From: Paracoccus versutus
GTDB lineage: Bacteria > Pseudomonadota > Alphaproteobacteria > Rhodobacterales > Rhodobacteraceae
DNA length: 64,000 bases
Reading direction: 5' to 3'
Assembly: GCF_000763885.1 (NCBI RefSeq)
Contig: NZ_JRKO01000025.1
Coordinates: 1-64,000 of the forward strand
This document shows positions 37,293 to 45,720 of the stretch, one piece after another. The notes under the pieces are model-generated. The model was not told the DNA's origin. It saw nothing but the letters and a program-made list of their open reading frames with translations, and did no database searches. The position numbers and the translations under genes are program-made. Within the stretch, counting starts at the first letter, position 1. The number at the start of each line of letters is the position of its first letter.

Positions 37293-38170
37293 TCGCTCTG
37301 CTTGCGCTGGCCGTGGCCGCCGGACTGGTCTTTTGGACCGGGCTGGACGACCGCGTCGCCCGCATGGCCCTGGGCTGGCAGCGCGACTACCAGAACGCGC
37401 TGGCGCGGGCCTTGCGCGCCCTGCGGGGCGGCGAGGCCGGGGCGGTCACGGCATTCCTGGGCATCTGCTTCGCCTATGGCTTCCTGCATGCGCTGGGGCC
37501 GGGGCACGGCAAGGCGTTGATCGGCGCCTACGGGGTCGCGACCGACGTGCCGATGAGACGCATGGTCGGCCTGGCCGCGATAACCAGCCTTGCGCAGGCG
37601 ACGGTCGCGGTGGCCGTGGTCTATGCGGGCGTCTGGATCTTCGGCGGCGCGCGCGACCGCGTCGAGGGCGCTGCGGCCGGTCTCGAGCCGTTCTCGGCCG
37701 CGGCCATCGCCCTGCTGGGGGTGATCCTGTGCTGGCGCGGCTTCCGTAGGCTGGCCGCGGGCCGGCACCGGCATGGCCACACGCATTCCGAAACCTGCGG
37801 CTGCGGCCATGCCCATGTCCCCGATGTGCAGGAGGTTCGGGCAATCCGGTCCTGGCGCGAAGCCGCGGCGCTGGTCGCCGGAGTGGCCCTGCGGCCCTGC
37901 ACCGGGGCGCTGTTCCTGCTGATCCTGACCTGGCGGCTCGATCTGGATGCAATCGGGATCGCCGGCGCCTATGCCATGGGGATCGGCACCATGATGGTGA
38001 CGGGCCTTGCCGCGGTCATCGCAGTCGCCCTGCGCCGCGGGGTGCAGGTCTCGCTGCCGTCCCTCGGCCGCGCCTCGGTCCTCGCCGGCCTGGTCGAGGT
38101 CGCCTTCGGCGGCCTGGTGGCGATCTTCGCCTTCGCGACGGCGTTTCGCCTGGTCCAGGCGCCCTTCTGA
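37274..38170 (+). CDS. zevB: NicO/RcnA-family metal permease, ZevB-like
   Basis: Inner-membrane transporter of 298 residues with about six membrane segments. The first signature is GFLHALGPGHGKALIGAY, and the central cytoplasmic loop is metal-rich: RHRHGHTHSETCGCGHAH (about 172-189). ALRPCTGALFLLILTW is the second signature. In isolation this family is annotated as nickel/cobalt; the ZevA partner and Zur-like box argue for zinc. Confidence 0.85.
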   Translation: MRKAVLIALLALAVAAGLVFWTGLDDRVARMALGWQRDYQNALARALRALRGGEAGAVTAFLGICFAYGFLHALGPGHGKALIGAYGVATDVPMRRMVGLAAITSLAQATVAVAVVYAGVWIFGGARDRVEGAAAGLEPFSAAAIALLGVILCWRGFRRLAAGRHRHGHTHSETCGCGHAHVPDVQEVRAIRSWREAAALVAGVALRPCTGALFLLILTWRLDLDAIGIAGAYAMGIGTMMVTGLAAVIAVALRRGVQVSLPSLGRASVLAGLVEVAFGGLVAIFAFATAFRLVQAPF

Positions 38171-38266
38171 TCCGATCCTGGCGCGGCTACCCGACCGGAC
38201 CAGCCGGGATGCCTTCCCCAGGGGTCGGCTTCGGTATCCGGCGATACCTGCCGTCGTGGCAGAAAC

Positions 38267-38464
38267 ATTTCATCGAAGAAGAGAGCGCCAACGCGAATTG
38301 CCAACGCCGTTCTTGTCCTTGCGCTCGTTGGAGGATGCACGACACGCGGCCTCGGAGCCCATTTCATGGATGAAAACGAGGGACGGGAGCGGCTGGCAGT
38401 CGAGGCCCGAGCGACGGCATATGCCCTGTCGCTCTATCTGAACGGCATGGTTTCGCACCTCTAG
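38267..38464 (+). other. Possible small lipoprotein-like frame without a normal start
   Basis: Within the 476-base gap between zevB and the alcohol dehydrogenase a frame ending at the TAG 38462-38464 reads KKRAPTRIANAVLVLALVGGC, i.e. a basic start, hydrophobic core and lipobox LVGGC, followed by about 35 residues. No ATG, GTG or TTG precedes the hydrophobic part in frame, so it may be a decayed gene or chance. Nothing else is recognised in 38171-38646. Confidence 0.25.
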
Positions 38465-38646
38465 GTGAAGCTCCGCCCGTCGCTGCCGCGTGTCGAGGTG
38501 GTCCCGGCATGGCGGGAACCACCAAAAGGATCGATGCGGCATCGGGCGATGATCTTCCCAGTTTGGCCGGCTTCGGCGCAGTCCATTGCAGAGGCTATGC
38601 TCCGAACCCCGGACATGCAGGATGTCCGGGGATTTACCTCATCCGC

Positions 38647-39810
38647 TCATGCCGGGACGATCTTGCCGGGCAGGCTGTTGACCCGCATCGTCTCGTCGGG
38701 GCGGAAATGGATGACCGAGCGGATCGACTCGCCTGCGTGCAGCAGGTCGAAGGCGGTGTTGATCTGCTCATGCGTCATGTTGTGGGTGATATAGGGATCG
38801 ACGCTGAACTCGCCCCGCAGCCATTCGTCCACCATGCCGGGCAACTGGCTGCGCCCGCGCACCCCGCCAAAGGCCGAGCCGCGCCAGACCCGGCCCGTCA
38901 CCAGTTGGAACGGACGGGTGGCGATTTCCTCGCCCGCGCCTGCGACCCCGATCACGGTGCATTCACCCCAGCCCTTGTGGCAGCACTCCAGCGCCGAGCG
39001 CATGACGTTCACGTTGCCGATGCATTCGAAGGCATAATCCACCCCGCCGTTGGTCATGTCGATGACGACCTGGTGGATCGGCTGCTGGAACTCCTTGGGG
39101 TCGATGCATTCGGTCGCGCCCAGGCCGCGGGCCAGCGGGAACTTGCTGGGGTTGGTGTCGATGCCGATGATGCGGCCGGCGCCCACCATCTTCGCCCCCT
39201 GGATCACCGCCATGCCGACCGCGCCCAGGCCGAAGACTGCGACGGTCGCGCCGGGCTGGACCTTGGCGGTGTTCCTGACTGCGCCCATGCCGGTCGGTAT
39301 GGCGCAGCCCATGACGCTGGCCTTGGCCAGGGGCGCCTCGGTCGAGATCCTGGCCACCGAGATCTCGGGCAGCACCGTATATTCGCTGAAGGTGCTGGTG
39401 CCCATGTAGTGATGGATCATCCGGCCCTTATAGGAGAAACGTGAAGTGCCGTCGGGCATCACGCCGAGGCCCTGCGTCTCGCGGATGGTCTGGCACAGGT
39501 TGGTCTTGCCCGACCTGATATAGGGGCAGTCGGGATCCTCGGGGATGTAAAGCGGGATGACGTGGTCGCCCGGCTTGACCGAGGTGACGCCGCGGCCGAT
39601 TTCCTCGACGATGCCGACGCCCTCATGGCCGAGGATGGCGGGGAACAACCCCTCGGGGTCCTTGCCCGACAGGGTGAACATGTCCGTATGGCACAGGCTG
39701 GTGGTGACGATACGGACCAGGACTTCGCCGTCCTTCGGGCCTTCGAGGTCGATCTCCTCGATCTCCAGCGGGCGGTTCGGTTCCCAGGCGATGGCGGCGC
39801 GGGTTTTCAT
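38647..39810 (-). CDS. Class III alcohol dehydrogenase (S-(hydroxymethyl)glutathione dehydrogenase type) lacking two structural-zinc cysteines
   Basis: NAD-dependent enzyme of 387 residues, expected to oxidise the formaldehyde-glutathione adduct or reduce S-nitrosoglutathione. It resembles FrmA over its whole length ([46 protein letters not shown]). The catalytic zinc ligands are present: Cys40 (SLCHTD), His62/Glu63 (GHEG) and Cys169 (VMGCAIPTG). The structural zinc loop, normally four Cys, reads [16 protein letters not shown] (91-106): positions 92 and 98 are Asp and Ile. A Zur-like box lies 34 bases upstream of the start, so this looks like a zinc-sparing paralogue made under zinc starvation. 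Confidence 0.88.
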   Translation of the reverse strand: MKTRAAIAWEPNRPLEIEEIDLEGPKDGEVLVRIVTTSLCHTDMFTLSGKDPEGLFPAILGHEGVGIVEEIGRGVTSVKPGDHVIPLYIPEDPDCPYIRSGKTNLCQTIRETQGLGVMPDGTSRFSYKGRMIHHYMGTSTFSEYTVLPEISVARISTEAPLAKASVMGCAIPTGMGAVRNTAKVQPGATVAVFGLGAVGMAVIQGAKMVGAGRIIGIDTNPSKFPLARGLGATECIDPKEFQQPIHQVVIDMTNGGVDYAFECIGNVNVMRSALECCHKGWGECTVIGVAGAGEEIATRPFQLVTGRVWRGSAFGGVRGRSQLPGMVDEWLRGEFSVDPYITHNMTHEQINTAFDLLHAGESIRSVIHFRPDETMRVNSLPGKIVPA

Positions 39811-39843
39811 CTCGGACAGTCTCCTCGGCTTGCATCCAGTGGC

Positions 39844-39861
39844 GTAATGTTATTTCATTTC
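39844..39861. promoter_or_regulatory. Zur-like box 2, between the alcohol dehydrogenase and glxA-type genes
   Basis: An 18-base element starting GTAATGTTATT and ending TCATTTC, matching boxes 1 and 3. It lies 34 bases before the dehydrogenase start (minus strand) and 77 bases before the AraC-type gene (plus strand). It is the least symmetric of the three. Confidence 0.65.
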
Positions 39862-39937
39862 ATCAATCGCGTGAACCTGCCCGACCGGGCGATTTCGGAC
39901 AGGGTTGCCGATGTTCAGGCCAGGGGGCGGGAAGCGA

Positions 39938-40948
39938 ATGACAAGGCAGGGGCCAGCCGCGCCCGGCAGGGACAGCCACCGGGTGCATGTCGTCATCTAT
40001 CCCGGCTTCAAGTCGATGGAGGCGGTCGGGCCGGTCAATGTGCTGACCTATGCCAACCGCCACCTGGCCGCGCGGGGCGATCCGCGCCGCTATGACATCG
40101 TGCTGGCCGCGCGCCAGCCCGGCATGGTGCCCTCGGACACGCTGATCTCGCTGGAGGCGGGGCCGCTGCCGGAAGGCCCGCTGGCCACGGTCATGGTCGC
40201 CGGTGCGCTCGACATCCAGGCGGCGCTGGCGCGGGAAGCCGGGCTGGTGGAGTGGTGCCGCAGGCGGGCCTTCGAGGCGGAACGCTTCGCGGCGCTCTGC
40301 TCGGGGTCGTTCTTCCTGGCCGCGGCGGGGCTTCTGGACGGACGGTGCGCAGCGACGCATTGGAGCGTGGCCGATCTGTTGCAGAGCCGCTTTCCCAAGG
40401 TTCGCGTGGATGCCGACGCGATCTTCGTGCAGGACGGCAGCCTGTGGACCTCGGCCGGGGTGACGGCGGCGATCGACCTGGCGCTGGCCTTTGTCGAGCA
40501 GGATTTCGGCCGCGATCTGGCGCTGGCCGTGGCGCGCGACCTGGTGATCTATCTCAAGCGTCCGGGCGGGCAGTCGCAGTTCAGCGCCGCCCTGACCAGC
40601 CAGATGCGCGGCCCGCCGGGGATGCGCGACATCCAGGCGTGGCTGCTGGCCAACCTGGACCGGCCCCTGCGCATCCCCGACATGGCGGCCCGCGCCGGGA
40701 TGAGCCCGCGCAACTTCACCCGCCTGTTCGCCGCCGAACTGGGCACCACTCCCGCCAGCTATCTGGAGAGCGCGCGCTGCGAGCGGGCCAAGGCGCTGCT
40801 CCTGGACGGCGACCTGCCGTTGAAGGCCATTGCCTTCCGCTGCGGCTTCACCTCGGACGAGCAATTGCGCAAGGCCTTCCTGCGCCGGTTTTCGCTGACG
40901 CCGCGCGACTATCGCGACCGCTTCAGGACGACGCTGACGGTCCGATAG
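39938..40948 (+). CDS. GlxA-type transcriptional regulator (DJ-1/PfpI domain plus AraC HTH)
   Basis: The 336-residue regulator has an N-terminal DJ-1/PfpI amidase-like domain (VHVVIYPGFKSMEAVGPVNVL; nucleophile-elbow region AALCSGSFFLAAAG, which has a Cys) and a C-terminal AraC double helix-turn-helix (LRIPDMAARAGMSPRNFTRLF and IAFRCGFTSDEQLRKAFLRRF). ATG 39938 follows GGGCGGGAAG; an ATG at 39911 is possible. It is divergent from the zinc-sparing dehydrogenase and shares its promoter region, so it may regulate it. GlxA family members often respond to methylated amines or amino acids. Confidence 0.87.
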   Translation: MTRQGPAAPGRDSHRVHVVIYPGFKSMEAVGPVNVLTYANRHLAARGDPRRYDIVLAARQPGMVPSDTLISLEAGPLPEGPLATVMVAGALDIQAALAREAGLVEWCRRRAFEAERFAALCSGSFFLAAAGLLDGRCAATHWSVADLLQSRFPKVRVDADAIFVQDGSLWTSAGVTAAIDLALAFVEQDFGRDLALAVARDLVIYLKRPGGQSQFSAALTSQMRGPPGMRDIQAWLLANLDRPLRIPDMAARAGMSPRNFTRLFAAELGTTPASYLESARCERAKALLLDGDLPLKAIAFRCGFTSDEQLRKAFLRRFSLTPRDYRDRFRTTLTVR

Positions 40949-40970
40949 GTGCAATGCCGGGCCGGGCGGC

Positions 40971-42144
40971 TTACCGCTGCGACAATTTCACTGTGCTTGC
41001 CGGCCAGGGATCGTCGAAGGCTGCGCCCGCCCTCCAGGCCGCGACCTCTGCGGGGGTGCAGAAGCAGCCCCTGACGGCATCGGCGAATGCCGCAAGCCCG
41101 TCGCGATCCCCGATCACGGTCAGCCGGCAGCCCCGATCGCCGAACTCGGGCGACATGCCGGCAAGGCGGCGGCGCATCTCTTCGCGTTCCTCGGGCAGCA
41201 GGTTGAGGCTCTCGTCCTCCAGCGCCGCGACCTTCCAGTAATTGACGATCTCCAGCCCGATGCTGCCGGCGGTCTGGTTCCAAAGCAGTTGCAGCCGATC
41301 GCGCGACGGCAGCCAGAAGAAGCCCTTGCTGCGATGGATGCCGGTGCCGAGATAGTGGTTATAGACCCGCCACAGCCTTTGCGGGTGAAAGGGGCGGGGG
41401 TCCGCGATCATGATGCTGTCGATGCGATAGTCCTCGGCCCCGGACATCGAGCTGGTCCCATGCTGCCGGTCCCAATCGGTCAGTTCTGCCCCCAGGGCGG
41501 CGACCCGCGCATGGTCATAGGGCGGCAGGGCCAGCACATCGGCCAGCCGGACATTGCCCCATTGCATCCCCATGATGTCGGCGAAGGGGTTGAGCGGATG
41601 GATCGCCTGCGCGACAGTGCGCAGCGTCTCGCCGGACACCCGGTCCATCTCGCTCAGCAGGATGCGGCTGGCGAACATGATCTGCTCGGCCAGCAGGTTC
41701 TCGATCCCGCGCTGGCCGGCGACCAGATGGCGCGAGGCGGCGGGCAGGATGGCGCGGCCCAGGTCGTGGTCCTGCGCCAGCGTCGCCGTGTCCACCACCG
41801 ACAGGAAGCCGTGCAGCCGCAGGGCGGGATGCGCGCGGATCGCCTCGAGAAGCGGCCAAGGATGGGTGCTGCCCGAGGTTTCGATCAGGATATGGGTGGC
41901 GTCCCCCTGCGCGGTCACCTTGTCCACGGCGCGGACGAACTGCTCCAGCCCCTGCGCGCCGCTGATGCTGCCGGCCGGGATGGCGGCAAAGCGCGGGTCG
42001 CGGCGCGAGATCGCATCGCTGGTGTCGAGTCTCGTTGACGAGGACGCCCGGCATGCTGCGGGCCTGCACCAGCAGGCTCTGCATGAGCGTAGCCTTTCCG
42101 GCCCCGAGAAACCCGTTCAGGATGGTGACCGGAGCCTGCGGCAT
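40971..42144 (-). pseudogene. COG0523 (CobW-like) GTPase, frameshifted
   Basis: The start has the P-loop ILNGFLGAGKATL (with Ala where GKTTL has Thr) and GVLVNE, then the frame breaks. The continuation, LDTSDAISRRDPRFAAIPAG, followed by ILIETSGSTHPWPLLEAI, is one base out of register from about 42030 on. Adding back one frameshift gives a normal ~390-residue metallochaperone ending in the C-terminal domain (GCRLTVIGDRDGLAAFADAV). Both the frameshift and the altered P-loop suggest it is dead. The intact paralogue lies divergently at 42.6 kb. Confidence 0.8.
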
Positions 42145-42568
42145 GGTGTCGTCCTGAATGAAAGCGGGTCAACCGGCGGGGCGCTTGCCTGCGGCCTCGC
42201 GCGATGGAAACTTCTGGGCATGGAAGAGGGGTCGTCTTCCAGCGCCACGATCCGCCCGGTTGCATGCAGGATGCCGCATCTCATGCGGATACAGAGTCGA
42301 TGTTTATCAGTATCTTGAAAGACATTAGTCATGCAGATTCTCATGATGAATTGGGCGAGGCATGCGCGGGTTTTTAGAGCCAGCGCCCGGCCATCCGACG
42401 GTCATCAGGCTGGGCGCATGGGCCTCGGTCGTTGCGGCATTGGTGACGGCCGGGATCAGCCCGTCGGCGCCGATTTCGAGGCCAGACGGCTGCCTTCATC
42501 GACCTGTCCGACGCTGGGGCGGGTGGAAAAGAACGACATTGCAGGCCCCGGCGATTCTGGCTATTTGA

Positions 42569-42586
42569 GTAACGTAATAACATTAC
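42569..42586. promoter_or_regulatory. Zur-like box 3, upstream of the COG0523 GTPase
   Basis: An 18-base dyad reading GTAACGTAATAAC then ATTAC; its reverse complement matches boxes 1 and 2. It ends 15 bases before the ATG of the GTPase gene, a position that would block transcription or translation initiation directly. The gap 42145-42568 has no other feature I can name. Confidence 0.72.
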
Positions 42587-42601
42587 ATTTACGAGGATGC
42601 C

Positions 42602-43825
42602 ATGCCGACCAGCCAGCAAACGCGCGACAAACGCCTGCCCGTCACCGTCCTGTCCGGCTTCCTGGGCGCGGGAAAGACCACGCTTCTGAACCACGTCCTG
42701 AACAATCGCGAGGGTCGCCGCGTCGCGGTCATCGTCAACGACATGTCCGAGGTGAATATCGACGCCGACCTGGTGCGCGACGGCGCCGAACTGAACCGGG
42801 CCGAGGAAAAGCTGGTCGAGATGACCAATGGCTGCATCTGCTGCACCTTGCGCGACGACCTGCTGCAAGGGGTGCGCAAGCTGGCCGAGGAGGGTCGCTT
42901 CGATTATCTGCTGATCGAGGGCACCGGCATCGCCGAGCCTCTGCCCGTCGCTGCGACCTTCGATTTCCGGGACGAGAACGGCGACAGCCTGTCGGATGTC
43001 GCGCGGCTGGACACGATGGTCACGGTCGTCGATGCGATCAACCTGACCAACGACTTCGCCAGCGACGATTTCATAGCCGAACGCGGCGAAAGCCTGGGCG
43101 ACGCGGATGAGCGGACGCTGGTCAACCTGCTGACCGACCAGATCGAATTCGCCGACGTGATCGTGCTGAACAAGGCGACGGATGCGGGGCCCGAGCGGCT
43201 GGACCGGGCGCGCAAGATCGTGCGGGCGCTGAACCCGGACGCGACGCTCATCGAGACGGATTTCGGCCGTGTCGATGCCGATGCGATCTTCGACACCGGC
43301 CTGTTCGATTTCGACCGCGCGCATCTGCATCCGATGTGGGCGAAAGAGCTTTACGGTTTCGAGGATCACGTGCCAGAAACCGAGGAATACGGGATTTCCT
43401 CATTCGTCTATCGCGCGCGGCGGCCGTTTCACCCGCGCAGGATCCACGACCTTTTCAACGGCGACCTGCCCGGCGTGATCCGCGCCAAGGGGCATTTCTG
43501 GATCGCGAGCCGCCCGAACTGGGCGGTGGAGTTCAGCCTGGCCGGCGTCGTCTCTTCGGTTACGCCTCTGGGTGGCTGGTGGGCCTCGGTGCCGCGCGAA
43601 CGCTGGCCGACGCATCCCGACAGCCTCGCCGAGGTGGCGAGGAACTGGCAGGAACCCTGGGGCGACCGCCGGCAGGAGCTGGTGTTCATCGGCGCGGGCA
43701 TGGACCCTGCGGCAATCACCCAGGCCCTGGACGATGCCCTGGTCGAGGCCTGGGACTTCACGCCCGAAGCCTGGGCGAGGCTTCCCGATCCCTTTCCGCA
43801 ATGGGGCCAGCGTCGCGTGGCCTGA
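42602..43825 (+). CDS. COG0523 GTPase, putative zinc metallochaperone (ZigA-like)
   Basis: GTP-dependent metal-insertion chaperone of 407 residues. The P-loop is [12 protein letters not shown] (19-30), the metal site is [11 protein letters not shown] (the CxCC motif), Walker B is [13 protein letters not shown], and the guanine motif is VLNKATD. The C-terminal domain begins near [20 protein letters not shown]. The Zur-like box at 42569 and the following DUF1826 gene both fit the zinc-starvation subgroup, which delivers scarce zinc to key enzymes. Confidence 0.92.
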   Translation: MPTSQQTRDKRLPVTVLSGFLGAGKTTLLNHVLNNREGRRVAVIVNDMSEVNIDADLVRDGAELNRAEEKLVEMTNGCICCTLRDDLLQGVRKLAEEGRFDYLLIEGTGIAEPLPVAATFDFRDENGDSLSDVARLDTMVTVVDAINLTNDFASDDFIAERGESLGDADERTLVNLLTDQIEFADVIVLNKATDAGPERLDRARKIVRALNPDATLIETDFGRVDADAIFDTGLFDFDRAHLHPMWAKELYGFEDHVPETEEYGISSFVYRARRPFHPRRIHDLFNGDLPGVIRAKGHFWIASRPNWAVEFSLAGVVSSVTPLGGWWASVPRERWPTHPDSLAEVARNWQEPWGDRRQELVFIGAGMDPAAITQALDDALVEAWDFTPEAWARLPDPFPQWGQRRVA

Positions 43826-43886
43826 GCGCGGCAAGGGCGGGGGCTGGGATGCCCCCTCAGAAGCGGACCAGAGGAGAAGCAGCCGC

Positions 43887-44552
43887 ATGACCAAGACCGA
43901 TACCGCAATCCCGCAAGCCCCAGGCCCCGATGCCGCCGAGGCGCGGGAAATCCGCGAATCCGACAGCGGGCTGGTGCTGCAGCAGGTGGTGCAGCCGGGG
44001 ATCGGCGCCGCGATCTGGCGGCGCCGCCTCTCTCCCGCCTTCGCCGAATGGATCGAGGGCATTCCGGTCGGCCAACTGCCGGCCCTGCGCGCCCTGGTGG
44101 ATTTCCGCGCGGCCGAGAACTGCATCCACGCCGCCTGCGACCGCTCCGGCCTGCCCGCCGGGACGATGCGAGACCTGCTGGCCAGCGACATCGGGGCGCT
44201 GGCGCTGGTCTTTGCCCAGGTCGTGCGCAACCCGCTGATGCATATCCGCTTCGAGGCGGTGACGACGGATGCCTGCCGGAAATTCCATGTTGACCAGATG
44301 CCCGCGCGGTTGGTTTGCACCTATCGGGGGCCGGGGACGCAATTCGGGCTGGAGGATGCCAGCGGCCAGGTCGTGCCGGCCGGCGAGATGCGCGTCGGCG
44401 AGGCCGCGATCCTGCGCGGCGCGCTGTGGCCCGGCATGGAGGTCACGCGGCTGCTGCACCGTTCCCCGCCCATCGCCGGAACCGGGCAGGTGCGGCTGTT
44501 CCTGGCGCTCGATCCGGCCGTGGACCCGGCCGCGGCGCAGAGACTGCACTGA
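43887..44552 (+). CDS. DUF1826 family protein
   Basis: Function unknown; 221 residues. Recognisable family segments are WRRRLSPAFAEWIEGIP, FAQVVRNPLMHIRFEAVTTDACRKFHVDQ (given in part), RLVCTYRGPGTQ and LLHRSPPI. DUF1826 genes are repeatedly found beside Zur-controlled COG0523 GTPases, which is the context here. The His/Asp/Cys pattern (CRKFHVDQ, LLHR) could bind metal. GAGGAGA precedes ATG 43887. A 6-base GC hairpin (43839-43856) lies in the gap behind the GTPase gene. Confidence 0.85.
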   Translation: MTKTDTAIPQAPGPDAAEAREIRESDSGLVLQQVVQPGIGAAIWRRRLSPAFAEWIEGIPVGQLPALRALVDFRAAENCIHAACDRSGLPAGTMRDLLASDIGALALVFAQVVRNPLMHIRFEAVTTDACRKFHVDQMPARLVCTYRGPGTQFGLEDASGQVVPAGEMRVGEAAILRGALWPGMEVTRLLHRSPPIAGTGQVRLFLALDPAVDPAAAQRLH

Positions 44553-44860
44553 TGCGCGGCAACCTTGCCACCTCGCTGCGCCGCCGCCGCAGGCCCTGTC
44601 CGATCAAGCAATACGACCGCCTGCCGCCCGAGCTGCGCCGCTGGCTGGCGCAGGCGGCGCTGCCCTGGAGCCCGGCTTCCGCCTTGCGCCTGTGGCAGAA
44701 GCTTCTGGGCGAGACCGCGGGCAACACCGAGGCCGTCTGCCGGCGCCTCGACCTGATCGAGGCGCGGATGCTGATGCGGGACGCGCCGCGGATATGGGGC
44801 TTCCCGCCGCCCGCCGCCGCGCAGACGGCCGGGGGCGAAAGCGCCCTCCCGCGCGGGTGA
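44552..44860 (+). CDS. DUF6525 family protein (small, basic)
   Basis: 102 residues of unknown function, typical of Rhodobacterales: an arginine-rich start (LRRRRRPCPIKQYDRLPPELRRWLAQAALPWSPASALRLW, shown only in part as DRLPPELRRWLAQAALPW) and a helical rest. The ATG overlaps the stop of the DUF1826 gene, so they are coupled. No catalytic motif is visible. Confidence 0.7.
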   Translation: MRGNLATSLRRRRRPCPIKQYDRLPPELRRWLAQAALPWSPASALRLWQKLLGETAGNTEAVCRRLDLIEARMLMRDAPRIWGFPPPAAAQTAGGESALPRG

Positions 44861-45379
44861 ATTGCCTTGCCATTCGCCTGCGCAAAAGGGCCGTGGGGCT
44901 GCCCCGCCTGATCGCCGGACTTTCCGGCTGTGTGCCCGCCGCGGCTGCCGCGCATCCGCATGGCTTCGTGGATGCGTCCCTGACCCTGCGCCTCGATGAC
45001 CGGGGACGCCCTGGGTGGTCGAGGTCAGCTGGGCCTATGACGCGCCCAGCACCCTGCTGATCCTGGCCGATCTGGGGCGGGATACGGATGGCGATCACGG
45101 GCCGAGCGCGGTCGAGACCCCCAGGTCTCCCGCCGATAGCCCCAAGGTTTCGACGGGGATCCGTATCTGTCCCGCGACGGCCTGCCGCTTGCCCTGTCCG
45201 AACCGCTGCAGCGGTGGCTGGACTCGCGGCGGCCGCCTGATCAGCACGCTCTTTGCGACCCGCCCGACCTGGCGGATGGGGCAATGTCCGTCAGGATGGA
45301 TGATCCGGGTCACTACACGGCCTATCGACTGTCCTCTCCCAAGGATGTCGGACGGAAGGCCTGCAAGGTCCGAGTATAG
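44858..45379 (+). pseudogene. DUF1007 (ZevA-like) gene with several frameshifts
   Basis: A signal peptide leads into [20 protein letters not shown], then the match continues in another frame as [21 protein letters not shown], in a third as [22 protein letters not shown], and ends as [23 protein letters not shown] before TAG 45379. The order of segments equals that of the intact ZevA at 36.6 kb. At least two indels break it, so it is a dead second copy downstream of the DUF6525 gene. Confidence 0.75.
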
Positions 45380-45535
45380 CGGGCGGACAGCAAGGCAGGG
45401 CACCGTCGCGATGCCGACCAGCCGACGCTGCTGGATGCGCTGGTCGCGATGGGACGAAAGACCACGCCGCCTGTCGGGCTGCCTTCGCCGACGAATGGCC
45501 GCGGTCCTGCGCGCAGCGGCCCTGGGCTTCGTTCG

Positions 45536-45553
45536 GGGGGATGGCTGGGATCG
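45536..45553 (+). repeat. Left inverted repeat of the arsH inversion
   Basis: GGGGGATGGCTGGGATCG matches the reverse complement of 45703-45720 in 15 of 18 positions. It forms the left edge of the inverted acr3/arsH segment. The stretch 45380-45535 to its left has no gene I recognise. Confidence 0.75.
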
Positions 45554-45602
45554 CGGGCGCGCGCAGGCAGTCGGGCGACAGGTTCGGCAGGTCGGGGATC
45601 AT
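45554..45602 (-). pseudogene. arsH: arsH 5' end, displaced on the minus strand
   Basis: The minus strand carries ATG ATC followed by a typical ArsH N-terminus, [26 protein letters not shown] lies 7 bases before the ATG, and the ATG overlaps the acr3 stop as ATGA. The coding sequence then enters the inverted repeat and loses its continuation, which is on the plus strand from 45703. Confidence 0.75.
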
Positions 45603-45702
45603 GCGCGGGCCTCCTTCGCGGCAAGTTCGGGGAACCAGCGGCCGCCCAGCCACAGGGCGGCGTTGACCAGCAGGATCGGCACCGGCACCTCGACCAGCGG
45701 GC
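45599..45702 (-). pseudogene. acr3 arsenite efflux gene, C-terminal fragment
   Basis: About 33 codons on the minus strand read [19 protein letters not shown] then [16 protein letters not shown] and stop, which looks like the last helix of an ACR3 arsenite transporter. The rest of the gene is not present to either side. It overlaps the displaced arsH start by four bases, as in a normal acr3-arsH operon. Confidence 0.6.
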
Positions 45703-45720
45703 CGATCCCGGACATTCCCC
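45703..45720 (+). repeat. Right inverted repeat of the arsH inversion
   Basis: CGATCCCGGACATTCCCC is the partner of 45536-45553. It is also part of the arsH coding sequence (ATC CCG GAC ATT CCC). Crossing over between the two repeats keeps the arsH frame. Confidence 0.75.

Noticed and set aside
37274..38170. Nickel/cobalt efflux as the role of the NicO-type permease
   Set aside because: Partner DUF1007 protein, shared promoter with aztABCD and the Zur-like box favour zinc; nickel remains an untested alternative.
42298..42315. GATGTTTATCAGTATC resembling a fourth Zur-like box upstream of the broken COG0523 gene
   Set aside because: It fits the consensus poorly, lacks the dyad, and lies over 150 bases from the start.
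42362..42568. 68-codon plus-strand frame
   Set aside because: No ribosome site, no recognisable family and it runs into the Zur-like box; treated as non-coding.
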